Notes: generated by a model from the sequence alone, not told the origin. A stretch of DNA of 64,000 nt from Mariniflexile litorale (GCF_031128465.2 NZ_CP155618.1:1683501-1747500), one strand, 5' to 3'; counted from the first letter of the stretch, positions 47,111 through 55,360 are shown. Numbers and translations: made by a program.

Positions 47111-48802
47111 ATGCGCTGGACATTAAAACCCAAACCTGAATCTGAAAAAATTGAAGTATTACAAAAAGCACTTCAAGTAGATGAAGTAGTGGCAACATTA
47201 TTAATTCAACGTGGTATTGAGACTTATGAAGATGCGAAAACGTTTTTTAGACCAAGTCTAGACGATTTGCATGATCCGTATTTAATGAAAGATATGGATA
47301 AAGCGGTGGCTAGAATTGAAAAAGCCATGGCTAATCAAGAAAATATTTTAGTTTATGGCGATTATGATGTAGATGGCACTACCGCAGTAGCACTCATGTC
47401 GTCTTATTTAAAATCAAAATATAATTTAGTTTACACGTACATTCCTAATAGGTACGATGAAGGTTATGGTATTTCATACAAAGGAATCAATTTTGCTTTA
47501 GAAAATAATTTCACACTTATAATTGCTTTAGATTGTGGAATTAAGTCGGTGGATAAAGTCGATTACGCTAAAGAATTAGGAATTGATTTTATTATTTGTG
47601 ACCATCACAGACCAGCCGATACCATTCCAGATGCAGCTGCGGTTTTAGATCCTAAAAGAGAAGATTGTACTTATCCATACAAAGAGCTATGTGGTTGTGG
47701 TGTAGGTTTTAAATTAATTCAAGCACTAGCCCAAAAAGAAGGGAAAACGACTGAAGATTTAATGGGTTATTTGGATTTGGTAGCTACAGCCATTGGTGCA
47801 GATATTGTACCTATTGATGGTGAAAACAGGGTGTTAGCATATTTTGGTTTGTTAGTTATAAACACGAATCCAAGACCAGGCATCAAAGCGATTCTAAACC
47901 AAGTTGATAAAACAGAATTGACGATTACCGATGTGGTTTTTGTAGTGGCACCTAGAATAAACGCTGCGGGACGTATGGAACATGGTAATTTTGCTGTAAG
48001 GTTGTTAACAGAAGAGGAAAACGATTTGGCTGCCAAATATGCTGCTGAAATTAATGATTTCAATCTTGAAAGAAGAGAAACAGATAAGCAAATCACAGAA
48101 GAAGCGCTGAAACAAATTGAAGAGCATAAAGAACAAAACCGCCTTACCACTGTGGTGTATCACCCCGAATGGCATAAAGGGGTTATTGGTATTGTGGCTT
48201 CTAGATTAACAGAAACCTATTACCGACCTACTTTGGTGTTTACTAAAAGTAACGATAGATTAGCTGCTTCGGCGCGTTCGGTAAAGGGCTTCGATGTATA
48301 TAATGCGTTAGAAGCCTGTAGTGAACATATAGAACAATTTGGAGGTCATAAATATGCTGCGGGTTTAACACTTTTAGAAGAAAATTATGAAGCCTTTAAA
48401 CAAGCTTTTGAAGATGTGGTTTCCAAAACAATCGATAGAAATCTTTTAACTCCCGAAATTAAAATTGATGCTAAAATAAATTTGGAGGACATTACTCCTA
48501 AATTTTATCGCATTTTAAGTCAATTTGCACCTTTTGGACCTAATAATATGACGCCTGTTTTTACGACAGATAATTTGGTTGATACAGGTTACGCAAAATG
48601 TGTAGGGGAAGATAAAACGCATTTAAGAATAACCGTTACTCAACCACAATCTAAAAGTTTGGTAGCTATAGGGTTTAGTATGGGAGATAAGTTTGATTTA
48701 GTTTCAAACAAAAAACCATTTGAAGCTGCTTATACTATTGATGAAAACGAATGGCAAGGAAATGTAAGTTTACAATTAAAGCTGCGAGATATTAAAGAAT
48801 AG
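47111..48802 (+). CDS. recJ: Single-stranded-DNA-specific exonuclease
   Basis: A 563-residue DHH-family 5'-3' exonuclease used in mismatch repair and recombination. DHH motifs are VYGDYDVDGTTAV, ALDCG, CDHHRPAD, and DHHA1-type GGHKYAAG near the C-terminus. A C-terminal oligonucleotide-binding-like region follows. The length matches Bacteroidota RecJ. It is followed after 5 nt by an MFS transporter gene, so both are probably on one transcript, though a functional link is unlikely. Confidence 0.96.
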   Translation: MRWTLKPKPESEKIEVLQKALQVDEVVATLLIQRGIETYEDAKTFFRPSLDDLHDPYLMKDMDKAVARIEKAMANQENILVYGDYDVDGTTAVALMSSYLKSKYNLVYTYIPNRYDEGYGISYKGINFALENNFTLIIALDCGIKSVDKVDYAKELGIDFIICDHHRPADTIPDAAAVLDPKREDCTYPYKELCGCGVGFKLIQALAQKEGKTTEDLMGYLDLVATAIGADIVPIDGENRVLAYFGLLVINTNPRPGIKAILNQVDKTELTITDVVFVVAPRINAAGRMEHGNFAVRLLTEEENDLAAKYAAEINDFNLERRETDKQITEEALKQIEEHKEQNRLTTVVYHPEWHKGVIGIVASRLTETYYRPTLVFTKSNDRLAASARSVKGFDVYNALEACSEHIEQFGGHKYAAGLTLLEENYEAFKQAFEDVVSKTIDRNLLTPEIKIDAKINLEDITPKFYRILSQFAPFGPNNMTPVFTTDNLVDTGYAKCVGEDKTHLRITVTQPQSKSLVAIGFSMGDKFDLVSNKKPFEAAYTIDENEWQGNVSLQLKLRDIKE

Positions 48803-48807
48803 AAGCT

Positions 48808-50073
48808 ATGGCAAAAACAGACCCATATGCAGCCCTACGCTTTAAGGAATTCAACATTTTTCTATTAGTACGTTTTGTACTTGTTTTTGGCTGGTCTATG
48901 CAATTTATTGTGATAGAGTGGGAAGTGTATAGTTTAACAAAAGATCCGCTTTCATTAGGTATTATTGGACTTATGGAAATTATTCCAGCTTTTACCATGG
49001 CATTATTTGCAGGACATATTGTAGATCAAAAAGAAAAACGTAATCTATTAGCACTTTGCATTGCAGCTTTTTCTATAATTAGCTTTGGGTTATTTTTATT
49101 AACATGGCCTAAAATTGTTGGAGATTGGTCTACACAAACCATTCTATTTAGTATTTATGCTTTGGTGTTTTTTGGTGGTTTTTTACGTTCGTTTTTTGGA
49201 CCCACCATATTCTCGTTAGTAGCATTAATTGTGCCCAAAAAAGCATATCCCAATGCGGCTACTTGGAACAGTTCTACTTGGCAAATGGCATCGGTTTTAG
49301 GACCTGCCTTTGGTGGGTTTTTTATTGGTTGGATTGGAGTGCATTGGTCGCTTTGCATTATTTTCGGGTTGATAATTTTGTCCTTTTTTATTTTATTACA
49401 GATAAAACGAAAACCTATTTTAAATCCTAAAATAGGAGAGCCTGTTATAGAAAGTTTGAAAGAAGGTGTGCGGTTTGTATTTAAAACTAAGGCAGTTTTG
49501 GGGGCTATGACTCTCGATATGGTTGCAGTATTATTTGGAGGTGCCATTGCGCTTTTACCCATATTTGCACAAGATATTTTAAAAGTAGGAAGTGAAGGTT
49601 TTGGTGTGTTGCGAGCAGCACCTGCTGTAGGCGCATTTATAACGATGTTAATTACGGCTTATATTCCTATTAGTAAAAATGCGGGTATGAAATTGTTAGC
49701 TGCTATTTTTGGTTTTGGCGTTTGTATTATTGTATTTGGATTGTCTACAATATTTTGGGTTTCGGTAATGGCCTTGTTTTTTAGTGGGGTTACCGATGGG
49801 GTTTCTATGGTGGTACGTCAAACCATTTTACAACTTAAAACACCCGATCATATGCGTGGGCGTGTATCATCTGTAAACTCAATGTTTGTGGGGTCTTCTA
49901 ATGAGTTAGGTGCTTTTGAGAGTGGGGTTACTGCCAAGTTGATGGGAGCGGTAACTGCAGTGGTTTTTGGAGGTACGATGACTTTAATTACCGTTGTTAC
50001 CACAGGTATTGTATCACCTTCATTTAGAAAATTAGATTTAACAAAGGATTTGGAGGATCATAATAAAGACTAA
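48808..50073 (+). CDS. MFS transporter
   Basis: A 421-residue inner-membrane protein with about 12 hydrophobic helices and the MFS loop AGHIVDQKEKR between helices 2 and 3. The sequence type (PYAALRFKEFNIFLLVRF) resembles EntS/drug-exporter-like members with unresolved substrates. It is 5 nt downstream of recJ and convergent with lpxH, with a 5-nt gap. Confidence 0.88.
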   Translation: MAKTDPYAALRFKEFNIFLLVRFVLVFGWSMQFIVIEWEVYSLTKDPLSLGIIGLMEIIPAFTMALFAGHIVDQKEKRNLLALCIAAFSIISFGLFLLTWPKIVGDWSTQTILFSIYALVFFGGFLRSFFGPTIFSLVALIVPKKAYPNAATWNSSTWQMASVLGPAFGGFFIGWIGVHWSLCIIFGLIILSFFILLQIKRKPILNPKIGEPVIESLKEGVRFVFKTKAVLGAMTLDMVAVLFGGAIALLPIFAQDILKVGSEGFGVLRAAPAVGAFITMLITAYIPISKNAGMKLLAAIFGFGVCIIVFGLSTIFWVSVMALFFSGVTDGVSMVVRQTILQLKTPDHMRGRVSSVNSMFVGSSNELGAFESGVTAKLMGAVTAVVFGGTMTLITVVTTGIVSPSFRKLDLTKDLEDHNKD

Positions 50074-50078
50074 AACTT

Positions 50079-50834
50079 TTATTTGTATTCTTTCAATTCA
50101 AGATTTTCACCGTCAAAGACACCATAAGTATAATATCCTATCCAGTCGCCCAAGTTGATGTATTTTGAATGCTCATTAAGTTTAATTTCTAAAGGCAGGT
50201 GGCGGTGTCCAAATACAAAATAATTATAATGTTTTTCGTTTAATTTCTCTTTGGAATACTGCACCAACCACTCCTTGTCTTCACCCAGAAATTCAGCATC
50301 ATCGTCACCTGAAATTAATTTGTTTTTAACCGATAAGTATTGTGCTATTTTAACGCCAATATCAGGATGTACCCACCTAAAAACCCATTTAAAAAACGAA
50401 TTGGTAAATACCTTTTTCATGCGTTTGTAGCCTTTGTCGTGTGGCCCTAAACCATCGCCGTGACCAATAAAAAAGGTTTTGTTGTTAAAGATAAATTCTT
50501 TGGGCTTGTGGTAAACGGGTATGTTTAATTCTTCTTGAAAATATCCATTCATCCATAAATCATGATTACCAACAAAAAAGTAAATTGGAATTCCAGAGTC
50601 GGAGATTTCGGCTAGTTTACCTAGTGTTCTAGTAAACCCTTTGGGTACGACGGTTTTGTACTCAAACCAAAAATCGAACAAATCACCTACTAAAAAGATA
50701 GCAGCGGCATCGTGCTTAATGCTGTCTAGCCAAGCAACAAATTTTTTTTCGCGAGGGCGTGACGCTTCAGCTGTAGGTGCCCCGAGGTGGTTATCGGAGG
50801 CAAAATATACTTTTTTTCCTTGTGGAATATTCAT
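50079..50834 (-). CDS. lpxH: UDP-2,3-diacylglucosamine diphosphatase
   Basis: A 251-residue metallophosphoesterase of lipid A synthesis. Metal ligand motifs are SDNHLGA, GDLFDFWFE, GNHD, GHGDG and GHRH. It hydrolyses UDP-2,3-diacyl-GlcN to lipid X at the inner-membrane face. The first motif is DNH where most LpxH have DxH with a hydrophobic middle residue, a small change. Assignment to lpxH rather than another phosphoesterase rests on length and the FWFE motif. Confidence 0.85.
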   Translation of the reverse strand: MNIPQGKKVYFASDNHLGAPTAEASRPREKKFVAWLDSIKHDAAAIFLVGDLFDFWFEYKTVVPKGFTRTLGKLAEISDSGIPIYFFVGNHDLWMNGYFQEELNIPVYHKPKEFIFNNKTFFIGHGDGLGPHDKGYKRMKKVFTNSFFKWVFRWVHPDIGVKIAQYLSVKNKLISGDDDAEFLGEDKEWLVQYSKEKLNEKHYNYFVFGHRHLPLEIKLNEHSKYINLGDWIGYYTYGVFDGENLELKEYK

Positions 50835-50904
50835 GGGGTAAATATAAATAAATTAGCCACGAATGCACGAATATTTGTTTTATAACTATACATCGTTAAT
50901 AGGT

Positions 50905-50983
50905 GCGTTAGGGATTGAAGCGGCATCCTTTTTTGAGGTACGAAAAAAAGATATAGCGTAAAGCCCGACCCTTGTGCTAACGC
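50905..50983. repeat. 79-bp palindromic intergenic element next to queD
   Basis: It is bounded by the inverted repeat GCGTTAG (50905-50911) and CTAACGC (50977-50983). Inside are a GGG ... CCC pair and an inner AT-rich hairpin (ATCCTTTTTTG ... CGAAAAAAAGAT). The whole can fold into one long hairpin. It ends 1 nt from the queD stop, where it may act as a terminator. From memory, sequences of this kind (GGGATTGAAGCGGCATCC-type) are dispersed in flavobacterial genomes, but only one copy is present here. The frame read across it is not a gene. Confidence 0.55.
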
Positions 50984-50984
50984 T

Positions 50985-51437
50985 CTAATTATTATCGTAA
51001 GCAAACCATTGGGCAAACGAACTTTCGGTTTCCTGAAGTTTTAGAGAATGCAACTCGATGTTTTCTGGTAAACGACGCTTTATTTTTTTTGCAAAATCAA
51101 TTACCATCATTTCGCTGGTGGGTTGGTAATCGACAAGCAAAACATTATGACCTCTGTCTTCAAGTTCTTTGGCAAGTTCCACATGTGGTGTGTTTTTGTT
51201 GAAAACGGTGGCATGGTCGAATACATTTACAATATCTTCTTTCACTATTTTTTTTAAGTCGCCAAAGTCTATAACCATACCGTATTTCACGTTTTTACTA
51301 TCGGAAATAGGTTTGCCAATAACGGTTACAGAGAGTTTATAACTGTGACCATGTACATTTTTGCACTTGCCATCGTATCCGTAAAGGGCGTGACCGGTTT
51401 CGAAAGAGAATAGTTTTGTGATGCGAATAAAACTCAT
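50985..51437 (-). CDS. queD: 6-carboxytetrahydropterin synthase
   Basis: A 150-residue enzyme of queuosine precursor synthesis, from the ATG at 51437, where the family normally starts (SFIRITKLFSFETGHALYG). The zinc His residues are in GHALYG and NVHGHSYKL, and the catalytic Cys is in GKCKNVHGH. The C-terminal Glu is in LQETESSFA. It converts dihydroneopterin triphosphate to 6-carboxytetrahydropterin. A longer frame to 51482 adds 15 residues with no support. Confidence 0.93.
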   Translation of the reverse strand: MSFIRITKLFSFETGHALYGYDGKCKNVHGHSYKLSVTVIGKPISDSKNVKYGMVIDFGDLKKIVKEDIVNVFDHATVFNKNTPHVELAKELEDRGHNVLLVDYQPTSEMMVIDFAKKIKRRLPENIELHSLKLQETESSFAQWFAYDNN

Positions 51438-51551
51438 TAAGGATAAATTTAAAACACAAAGATAAGGGTTTTGTAAAAGCAATTTGTTTTTAGATTACAT
51501 TTGGCCAATAATTAGCATTTTTTCTTATATGCTAATGTAAATGAAGTCGTT

Positions 51552-52193
51552 ATGAGTCATCTTTTTGAGGCTATTGATTTTGTTGAGAATGACCTTTATG
51601 AGCAGATAATTTCTGATATAGGGAAACAGCAATTTAGTATTATAGAAAACTTTTTTTCAGATGAAGAAGTTAACATTTTAAGACAATCGCTTTTAGAAAA
51701 GTATGAAGAGGACGCTTTTAAGAAAGCTGCTATAGGTAATAGAGTGAACGAAATCATTGTGAAATCTATTAGAGGCGATGTTATTTTGTGGATGGAGGAA
51801 GCTAAAGCAGATACAAGTGAATTGTTGTTCTTTAATAAGATAAATGAATTGGTTAGCTATTTAAATAGAACATGCTTTATGGGTATTTTACATAAAGAGT
51901 TTCATTATGCTATTTATCCAAAAAATACTTATTACAAAAGACACATTGATACATTTCAAAATGATGACAGACGCAAATTATCGTTTGTTTGTTATTTGAA
52001 TGAAGATGGTTGGTTACCTGAAAACGGTGGCGAGTTGGTGTTGTATTTAAATGAAAATGACAAGGAAGTTGAAAATGTTATTTATCCATTTCCCGGGCGT
52101 GTGGTTATTTTTGAAAGCCAGATTATTGAACACGAAGTAAAACCCGTAAATACGGAACGTTTAAGTATAACAGGTTGGTTAAAAACACGTTAG
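51552..52193 (+). CDS. 2-oxoglutarate-Fe(II) dioxygenase family protein
   Basis: A 213-residue prolyl-4-hydroxylase-like protein. The iron triad is H and D in YKRHIDTFQNDDRRKLSFVC and a distal H in IIEHEVKPV, with an Arg in ERLSITGW that binds 2-oxoglutarate. The core GGELVLYLNEND lies between. The substrate could be a protein or a small molecule. Its stop abuts the stop of the convergent 32-aa membrane protein. Confidence 0.88.
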   Translation: MSHLFEAIDFVENDLYEQIISDIGKQQFSIIENFFSDEEVNILRQSLLEKYEEDAFKKAAIGNRVNEIIVKSIRGDVILWMEEAKADTSELLFFNKINELVSYLNRTCFMGILHKEFHYAIYPKNTYYKRHIDTFQNDDRRKLSFVCYLNEDGWLPENGGELVLYLNENDKEVENVIYPFPGRVVIFESQIIEHEVKPVNTERLSITGWLKTR

Positions 52194-52292
52194 TTAACGC
52201 TTTTTTCTTCGGTTTACTAAATAAACAATTATTAAAACAAGGGCTAAAACCAGAAATAAACCGTTGCCACTTATAAAACTTAAAACATCCAT
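52194..52292 (-). CDS. 32-residue single-helix membrane protein
   Basis: A short frame that begins at the ATG at 52292 and reads MDVLSFISGNG, then a hydrophobic helix (LFLVLALVLIIVYLV) and a basic end NRRKKR. That is a typical small inner-membrane protein with a positive cytoplasmic tail. A -7 box TACATTTG lies on the minus strand at 52319-52312, 20 nt upstream of the ATG. Its stop is directly at the stop of the convergent oxygenase gene. It is too short for most gene finders. Function unknown. Confidence 0.5.
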   Translation of the reverse strand: MDVLSFISGNGLFLVLALVLIIVYLVNRRKKR

Positions 52293-52311
52293 AGTTGTTG
52301 ATTTTAAAACA

Positions 52312-52319
52312 CAAATGTA
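52312..52319 (-). promoter_or_regulatory. -7 box of the 32-aa membrane protein
   Basis: Minus-strand TACATTTG, an exact TAnnTTTG match, 20 nt before the ATG at 52292. No clear TTG partner at the usual distance. Confidence 0.4.
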
Positions 52320-52414
52320 AAAATATTTGTCATATAAATTCATACTAACAAAAAGGATGTTTTTATTGGTTGATTAATGTGTGATAATTTTTAAAATTAC
52401 ATTTTAATTTCGTC

Positions 52415-52461
52415 TATATTTGCGCAGAGTTTTATGCAATTCATTTAATTACTTACTTTTG
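52415..52461 (+). promoter_or_regulatory. Two -7 boxes upstream of the Usp gene
   Basis: TATATTTG (52415-52422) and TACTTTTG (52454-52461) both match TAnnTTTG. The second lies 20 nt before the ATG at 52481. They may be alternative promoters for usp and the tRNA-Ala that follows it. Confidence 0.4.
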
Positions 52462-52480
52462 CATTGAAATTAATGGCCAC

Positions 52481-53275
52481 ATGAAAAATATTTTAGTACC
52501 TGTTGGAGCTTCAGAAAACGCATTAAGCAATTTACAATATGCTGTAGATTTTGCTCAAGCTTTTGGAGCGAAACTTTATGTAGTTCAAGTATATAATGTG
52601 TATACGAAAGCAGGCACGATGATAAAAATTGATCATATTTTAGAAGAAGATACGCTTAATTATTTAAACGATTTGGTTTCTAAAGTTGATACCAAAAATG
52701 TTGAACTTGTTGTAAGAGCCCTTAAAGGAAAGTTTATTGACACCATAGAGTTGGTTTGCAAAGCAGCAGAAATTGATTTAATTTTAATTGAACCAAGAAT
52801 TTATTCTGAAGATGACAATTTGTTTTTAGGAAAAACCTCTGGTAAAATTGTTAAACAGACTGTTATGCCTACTTTAATAATTCCTGAAGGTTATGTTTTT
52901 AAACCTATCGAAACTATTTTAATGGCTGTAAAGTCGGCTGTAATTAAAAAAGAAAATGTACTAGTGCCGCTTAAAGCTGTAAAAGATAATTTTAAAGCGG
53001 TAGTAAACTTACTTCTAGTTAAAACACCTTATTATAATGAAGGTGATTTTGATATGAATGAAGAACTATCTAGTTTAGTGACAGATACTATTTATTCTGA
53101 TAATCCAACAACCTACTATGGAGTTTTAGAGCATTACAAATTACATAATCCAGATATGCTTTGTGTAGTAAGACGAAAAAGAGGGTTTTTCATGAAGAAA
53201 TGGGAGAAAAACCAAATTTATAAAAAAGATTTTAACAGTAGCTTACCTGTTTTAGTATTAAGCGAATTAAAATAA
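52481..53275 (+). CDS. Universal stress protein
   Basis: A 264-residue cytoplasmic Usp protein. The N-terminal domain has ILVPVGASENALSNLQYAVD, and a second, less similar half begins near residue 135. The usual G-2x-G-9x-G nucleotide loop appears only in relic form (FLGKTSGKIVKQTVMPTLIIP). Its stop is 6 nt before tRNA-Ala, so the two are probably on one transcript or the tRNA has a promoter inside this gene. Confidence 0.85.
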   Translation: MKNILVPVGASENALSNLQYAVDFAQAFGAKLYVVQVYNVYTKAGTMIKIDHILEEDTLNYLNDLVSKVDTKNVELVVRALKGKFIDTIELVCKAAEIDLILIEPRIYSEDDNLFLGKTSGKIVKQTVMPTLIIPEGYVFKPIETILMAVKSAVIKKENVLVPLKAVKDNFKAVVNLLLVKTPYYNEGDFDMNEELSSLVTDTIYSDNPTTYYGVLEHYKLHNPDMLCVVRRKRGFFMKKWEKNQIYKKDFNSSLPVLVLSELK

Positions 53276-53281
53276 TTAGCT

Positions 53282-53355
53282 GGGGATGTAGCTCAGTTGG
53301 CTAGAGTGCTTGACTGGCAGTCAAGAGGTCGTGGGTTCGAATCCCATCTTCTCCA
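53282..53355 (+). tRNA. tRNA-Ala (anticodon GGC)
   Basis: A complete 74-nt cloverleaf: D arm GCTCAGTTGGCTAGAGT-type, anticodon loop CTGGCAG with GGC at 53316-53318, T arm GTGGGTTCGAATCCCAT. The acceptor stem has G3-U70, the alanine identity element; one acceptor pair is a T-T mismatch. It is the integration target of the element at 53,309-62,524, and its 3' 46 nt are part of the 48-bp attachment repeat. Confidence 0.95.
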
Positions 53356-53356
53356 C
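53309..53356 (+). repeat. Left attachment site (attL), 48-bp direct repeat
   Basis: The 48 nt from the anticodon stem of tRNA-Ala to just beyond its end are repeated perfectly at 62477-62524 in the same orientation. The bases on each side of the two copies differ (G/A before, A/T after). This is the classical outcome of tyrosine-integrase insertion into a tRNA 3' end. Confidence 0.95.
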
Positions 53357-53365
53357 AAGTGTTAA

Positions 53366-53396
53366 TAAGGCTTTCAAGAAATTGAAGGCTTTTTTA
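53366..53396 (+). terminator. tRNA-Ala terminator supplied by the element
   Basis: An 11-bp stem with two G-T wobbles (53367-53377 with 53382-53392), a 4-nt loop and a T-rich tract. It lies just inside the element, so the integration gives the rebuilt tRNA gene a new terminator. The probable original one is beyond attR at about 62528-62558. Confidence 0.7.
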
Positions 53397-53402
53397 TTTT
53401 AT

Positions 53403-53425
53403 TCATTTGCAGAATATTTGCAGAA
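53403..53425 (+). repeat. Left arm-type site: double TTTGCAGAA
   Basis: TTTGCAGAA occurs at 53406-53414 and 53417-53425. The 23-nt sequence around both is identical to 62339-62361 at the other end of the element, in the same orientation. Paired arm sites for the N-terminal domain of a lambda-type integrase look like this. Confidence 0.75.
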
Positions 53426-53554
53426 TTATTAGCAATTAGAGGGTTTTAAAATTTGTAATATTATATGTTTAGTTTTTGAAAATTATTCATGTCTCTATAT
53501 ATTTTAAATTGAAAAGGGCAGCCAATATAAAGGACTTCTTAAGTTAGCTGCTGA

Positions 53555-54166
53555 CTATCCGGCTGTTATATCGTTTATAATTATTTTAGAAACTTGAATA
53601 TAACGCATAATGTTCGGATTAGTATGTCGGGTTTTAGAAGTTAAAAAAGCTCCCATCATCAGTCGAGGATTACCTCCATATAATCTTGTCAGAACACGAT
53701 AATAGTCCAATCTAGTAGAGCTAGTGCCGTGTGCTATATGATTGCGAACCACCCGCATCTCATCAATCAGAAGACTATGATAGCTAATATTTCGATAAAA
53801 TGAATCACGAGTATCCAAAACATTTTTAATACTATATTCAATAAAATCTGCACGAGTCCATTTAAGATATATTGCAGGACGCCTTCTTCCCATTGTTAAC
53901 ATATTAGAGTGCGCGTCTACCATACTTCTACAATTATGAAGAAGAATAGGAGAGACACCACTCCTATAATTAGCTCCACAAGCTAGTTTAAATGCACATT
54001 CCGAAATTGAGGTTTCCAAAACAGAAAATAAACGTAACATCACCACTTCACTAATGAAATGCTGATATTTGGCCGAAAGACTGGATGAATTCAAAACATA
54101 GTTTTGAAGTTTGTTTATTTCGGACAGCTTCTTCGTATATGTAACGTTAAGACTAACCGTCGGCAT
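53555..54166 (-). CDS. HEPN-fold RNase-like protein (partner of DUF262 protein)
   Basis: A 203-residue, mostly helical protein. The HEPN signature RNHIAH (R141 and H146, an Rx4H pattern) is in EMRVVRNHIAHGTSS. Upstream is a helical LRLFSVLETSISECAF that is common in HEPN proteins of the MAE_28990 and RiboL-PSP groups; I cannot decide which. HEPN proteins of this kind are usually RNases that act as toxins or effectors. The ATG overlaps the stop of the DUF262 gene by one nucleotide, so the two proteins are made together. The catalytic pair is intact, so it is probably active. Confidence 0.75.
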   Translation of the reverse strand: MPTVSLNVTYTKKLSEINKLQNYVLNSSSLSAKYQHFISEVVMLRLFSVLETSISECAFKLACGANYRSGVSPILLHNCRSMVDAHSNMLTMGRRRPAIYLKWTRADFIEYSIKNVLDTRDSFYRNISYHSLLIDEMRVVRNHIAHGTSSTRLDYYRVLTRLYGGNPRLMMGAFLTSKTRHTNPNIMRYIQVSKIIINDITAG

Positions 54167-55167
54167 TAACTAATATATTTCGTAATGTAGTTAACACGGG
54201 TTTTTCGATTTTCAAGACTTTGTGTTGTGGCTGAGCAAGCATTATAAAAGTCAATATCTTCTTTTTCTCTTTTCGAAACAGGAATGTCAGAATCAAATCT
54301 TAAATCTATTTCGATTAGACCAGATTCAATTTTTTCAATTGAATGTTTTTTAATATTATCTAGGGAAATTATTAATGAAAATAAAATTGGAGAGCGATTA
54401 AATATTGTATCTCGAATTACTTCTGGTTTTATCGATACAAGTGTATCAAATATTCTTATTAATTTTTTTTGCACGTCATCCCTTTTTGGAAAATCATCAT
54501 CGTGCTTCTCATAATATTTCGTAAGCTTCCCTGCGCTATATGATGATAGGGGTTCGGCTATGTTCATTATTACATCACTAGTAAATTGAACCTCATCCAT
54601 TCTTGCTATGCTATTTGCTGAAAATATTTTGTATTCTTTCCAGAATTCAGTTCGTGCTGTAGCTTCGCTAACTGAAAGCTGCTTAAATTCTCCACTGAAA
54701 TTAGCATTCCTCTTTTCCTGTGAATTTAAAGTTTTAGATACCGAGTTAATTCTTGCAAAAATGTCTATTACATCGGAGTCAGTTGCTCCCAATAAGAAGC
54801 CCACTGGAATGGCGGTCAATAGAAAACTTTCTTTTTGGCTGTTCTTTAAATCGCTAAATTTTATTTTATTTTGATGTTCTGGATGTCTTGCGGTAAATTT
54901 GTTGTCGTAAAATTCCAATAAAGCTCTAGTTCGTTGTTGTCCATCAACCACTTCCTTAATACTGATACCCTTATCTAAATCAATTGAATGCCTGAGATAG
55001 AGTGCGGGTATTGGTTTTTTCTCAAAAATGGTGTTTAATAAATATGATTTTTGACTTGGAAGCCATACAGATCTTCTCTGATACCAAGGTGATTTATTTA
55101 ATTCTCCTTTTGCATCTAAATTTACTAAGTCTTGAATTATCAAAGATTGATAGTCTACTCTTTCCAT
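54166..55167 (-). CDS. DUF262 domain protein (GmrS/ParB-like)
   Basis: A 333-residue protein from the ATG at 55167. The longer frame to 55302 adds 45 residues inside the boundary repeat and is rejected. The DUF262 core is visible: SPWYQRRSVW near residue 27 and EVVDGQQRTRALLEFY with DGQQR at 75-79, the motif that binds or hydrolyses nucleotide in GmrS and related ParB-fold proteins. The DUF1524 (GmrD-type HNH) domain of type IV restriction enzymes is missing. Its place is taken by the overlapping HEPN gene, so this looks like a two-gene defence or toxin-antitoxin unit. Its exact role (sensor, antitoxin or nuclease) is unknown. Confidence 0.85.
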   Translation of the reverse strand: MERVDYQSLIIQDLVNLDAKGELNKSPWYQRRSVWLPSQKSYLLNTIFEKKPIPALYLRHSIDLDKGISIKEVVDGQQRTRALLEFYDNKFTARHPEHQNKIKFSDLKNSQKESFLLTAIPVGFLLGATDSDVIDIFARINSVSKTLNSQEKRNANFSGEFKQLSVSEATARTEFWKEYKIFSANSIARMDEVQFTSDVIMNIAEPLSSYSAGKLTKYYEKHDDDFPKRDDVQKKLIRIFDTLVSIKPEVIRDTIFNRSPILFSLIISLDNIKKHSIEKIESGLIEIDLRFDSDIPVSKREKEDIDFYNACSATTQSLENRKTRVNYITKYIS

Positions 55168-55225
55168 TATTATTATATTTAGTAATTGATTTAGTAATGT
55201 TAGTATTATTTTAAGCTTGCAACTA

Positions 55226-55300
55226 GCGTTTATACGTATAAGAATAGTGTGGTTTTGTATGCAAAGATTTTTCGGAAGAAAATCAGAAGCTAACAAAAGC
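55226..55300. repeat. Cargo-boundary repeat copy 1
   Basis: AT-rich sequence upstream of the DUF262-HEPN module. It shares GAATAGT, GTGG and ATTTTTCGG in order with copy 4 (56119-56170), and the 12-mer AAAATCAGAAGC with copy 3 (57476-57525). It also holds a 12-bp palindrome TTATACGTATAA at 55230-55241 that could be an operator. Confidence 0.5.
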
Positions 55301-55360
55301 AAACTAACCTTTGATTAAGTATAAAACTAAGCTTTTTTTTTATATTTTGATGTAAGCAGA

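Noticed and set aside
50831-51016. 61-codon minus-strand frame between lpxH and queD
   Set aside because: It is read across the 79-bp palindrome and overlaps the end of queD; no protein signal.
54284-54874. Plus-strand frames within the DUF262 gene
   Set aside because: They are antisense to a strong DUF262 coding region and show no features of their own.
53555-55167. Complete GmrSD type IV restriction enzyme
   Set aside because: No DUF1524/HNH domain is found in either protein; the partner is HEPN-like instead.
55168-55302. N-terminal 45-residue extension of the DUF262 protein
   Set aside because: The extension lies in the boundary repeat and does not resemble the family; the ATG at 55167 is a normal start.
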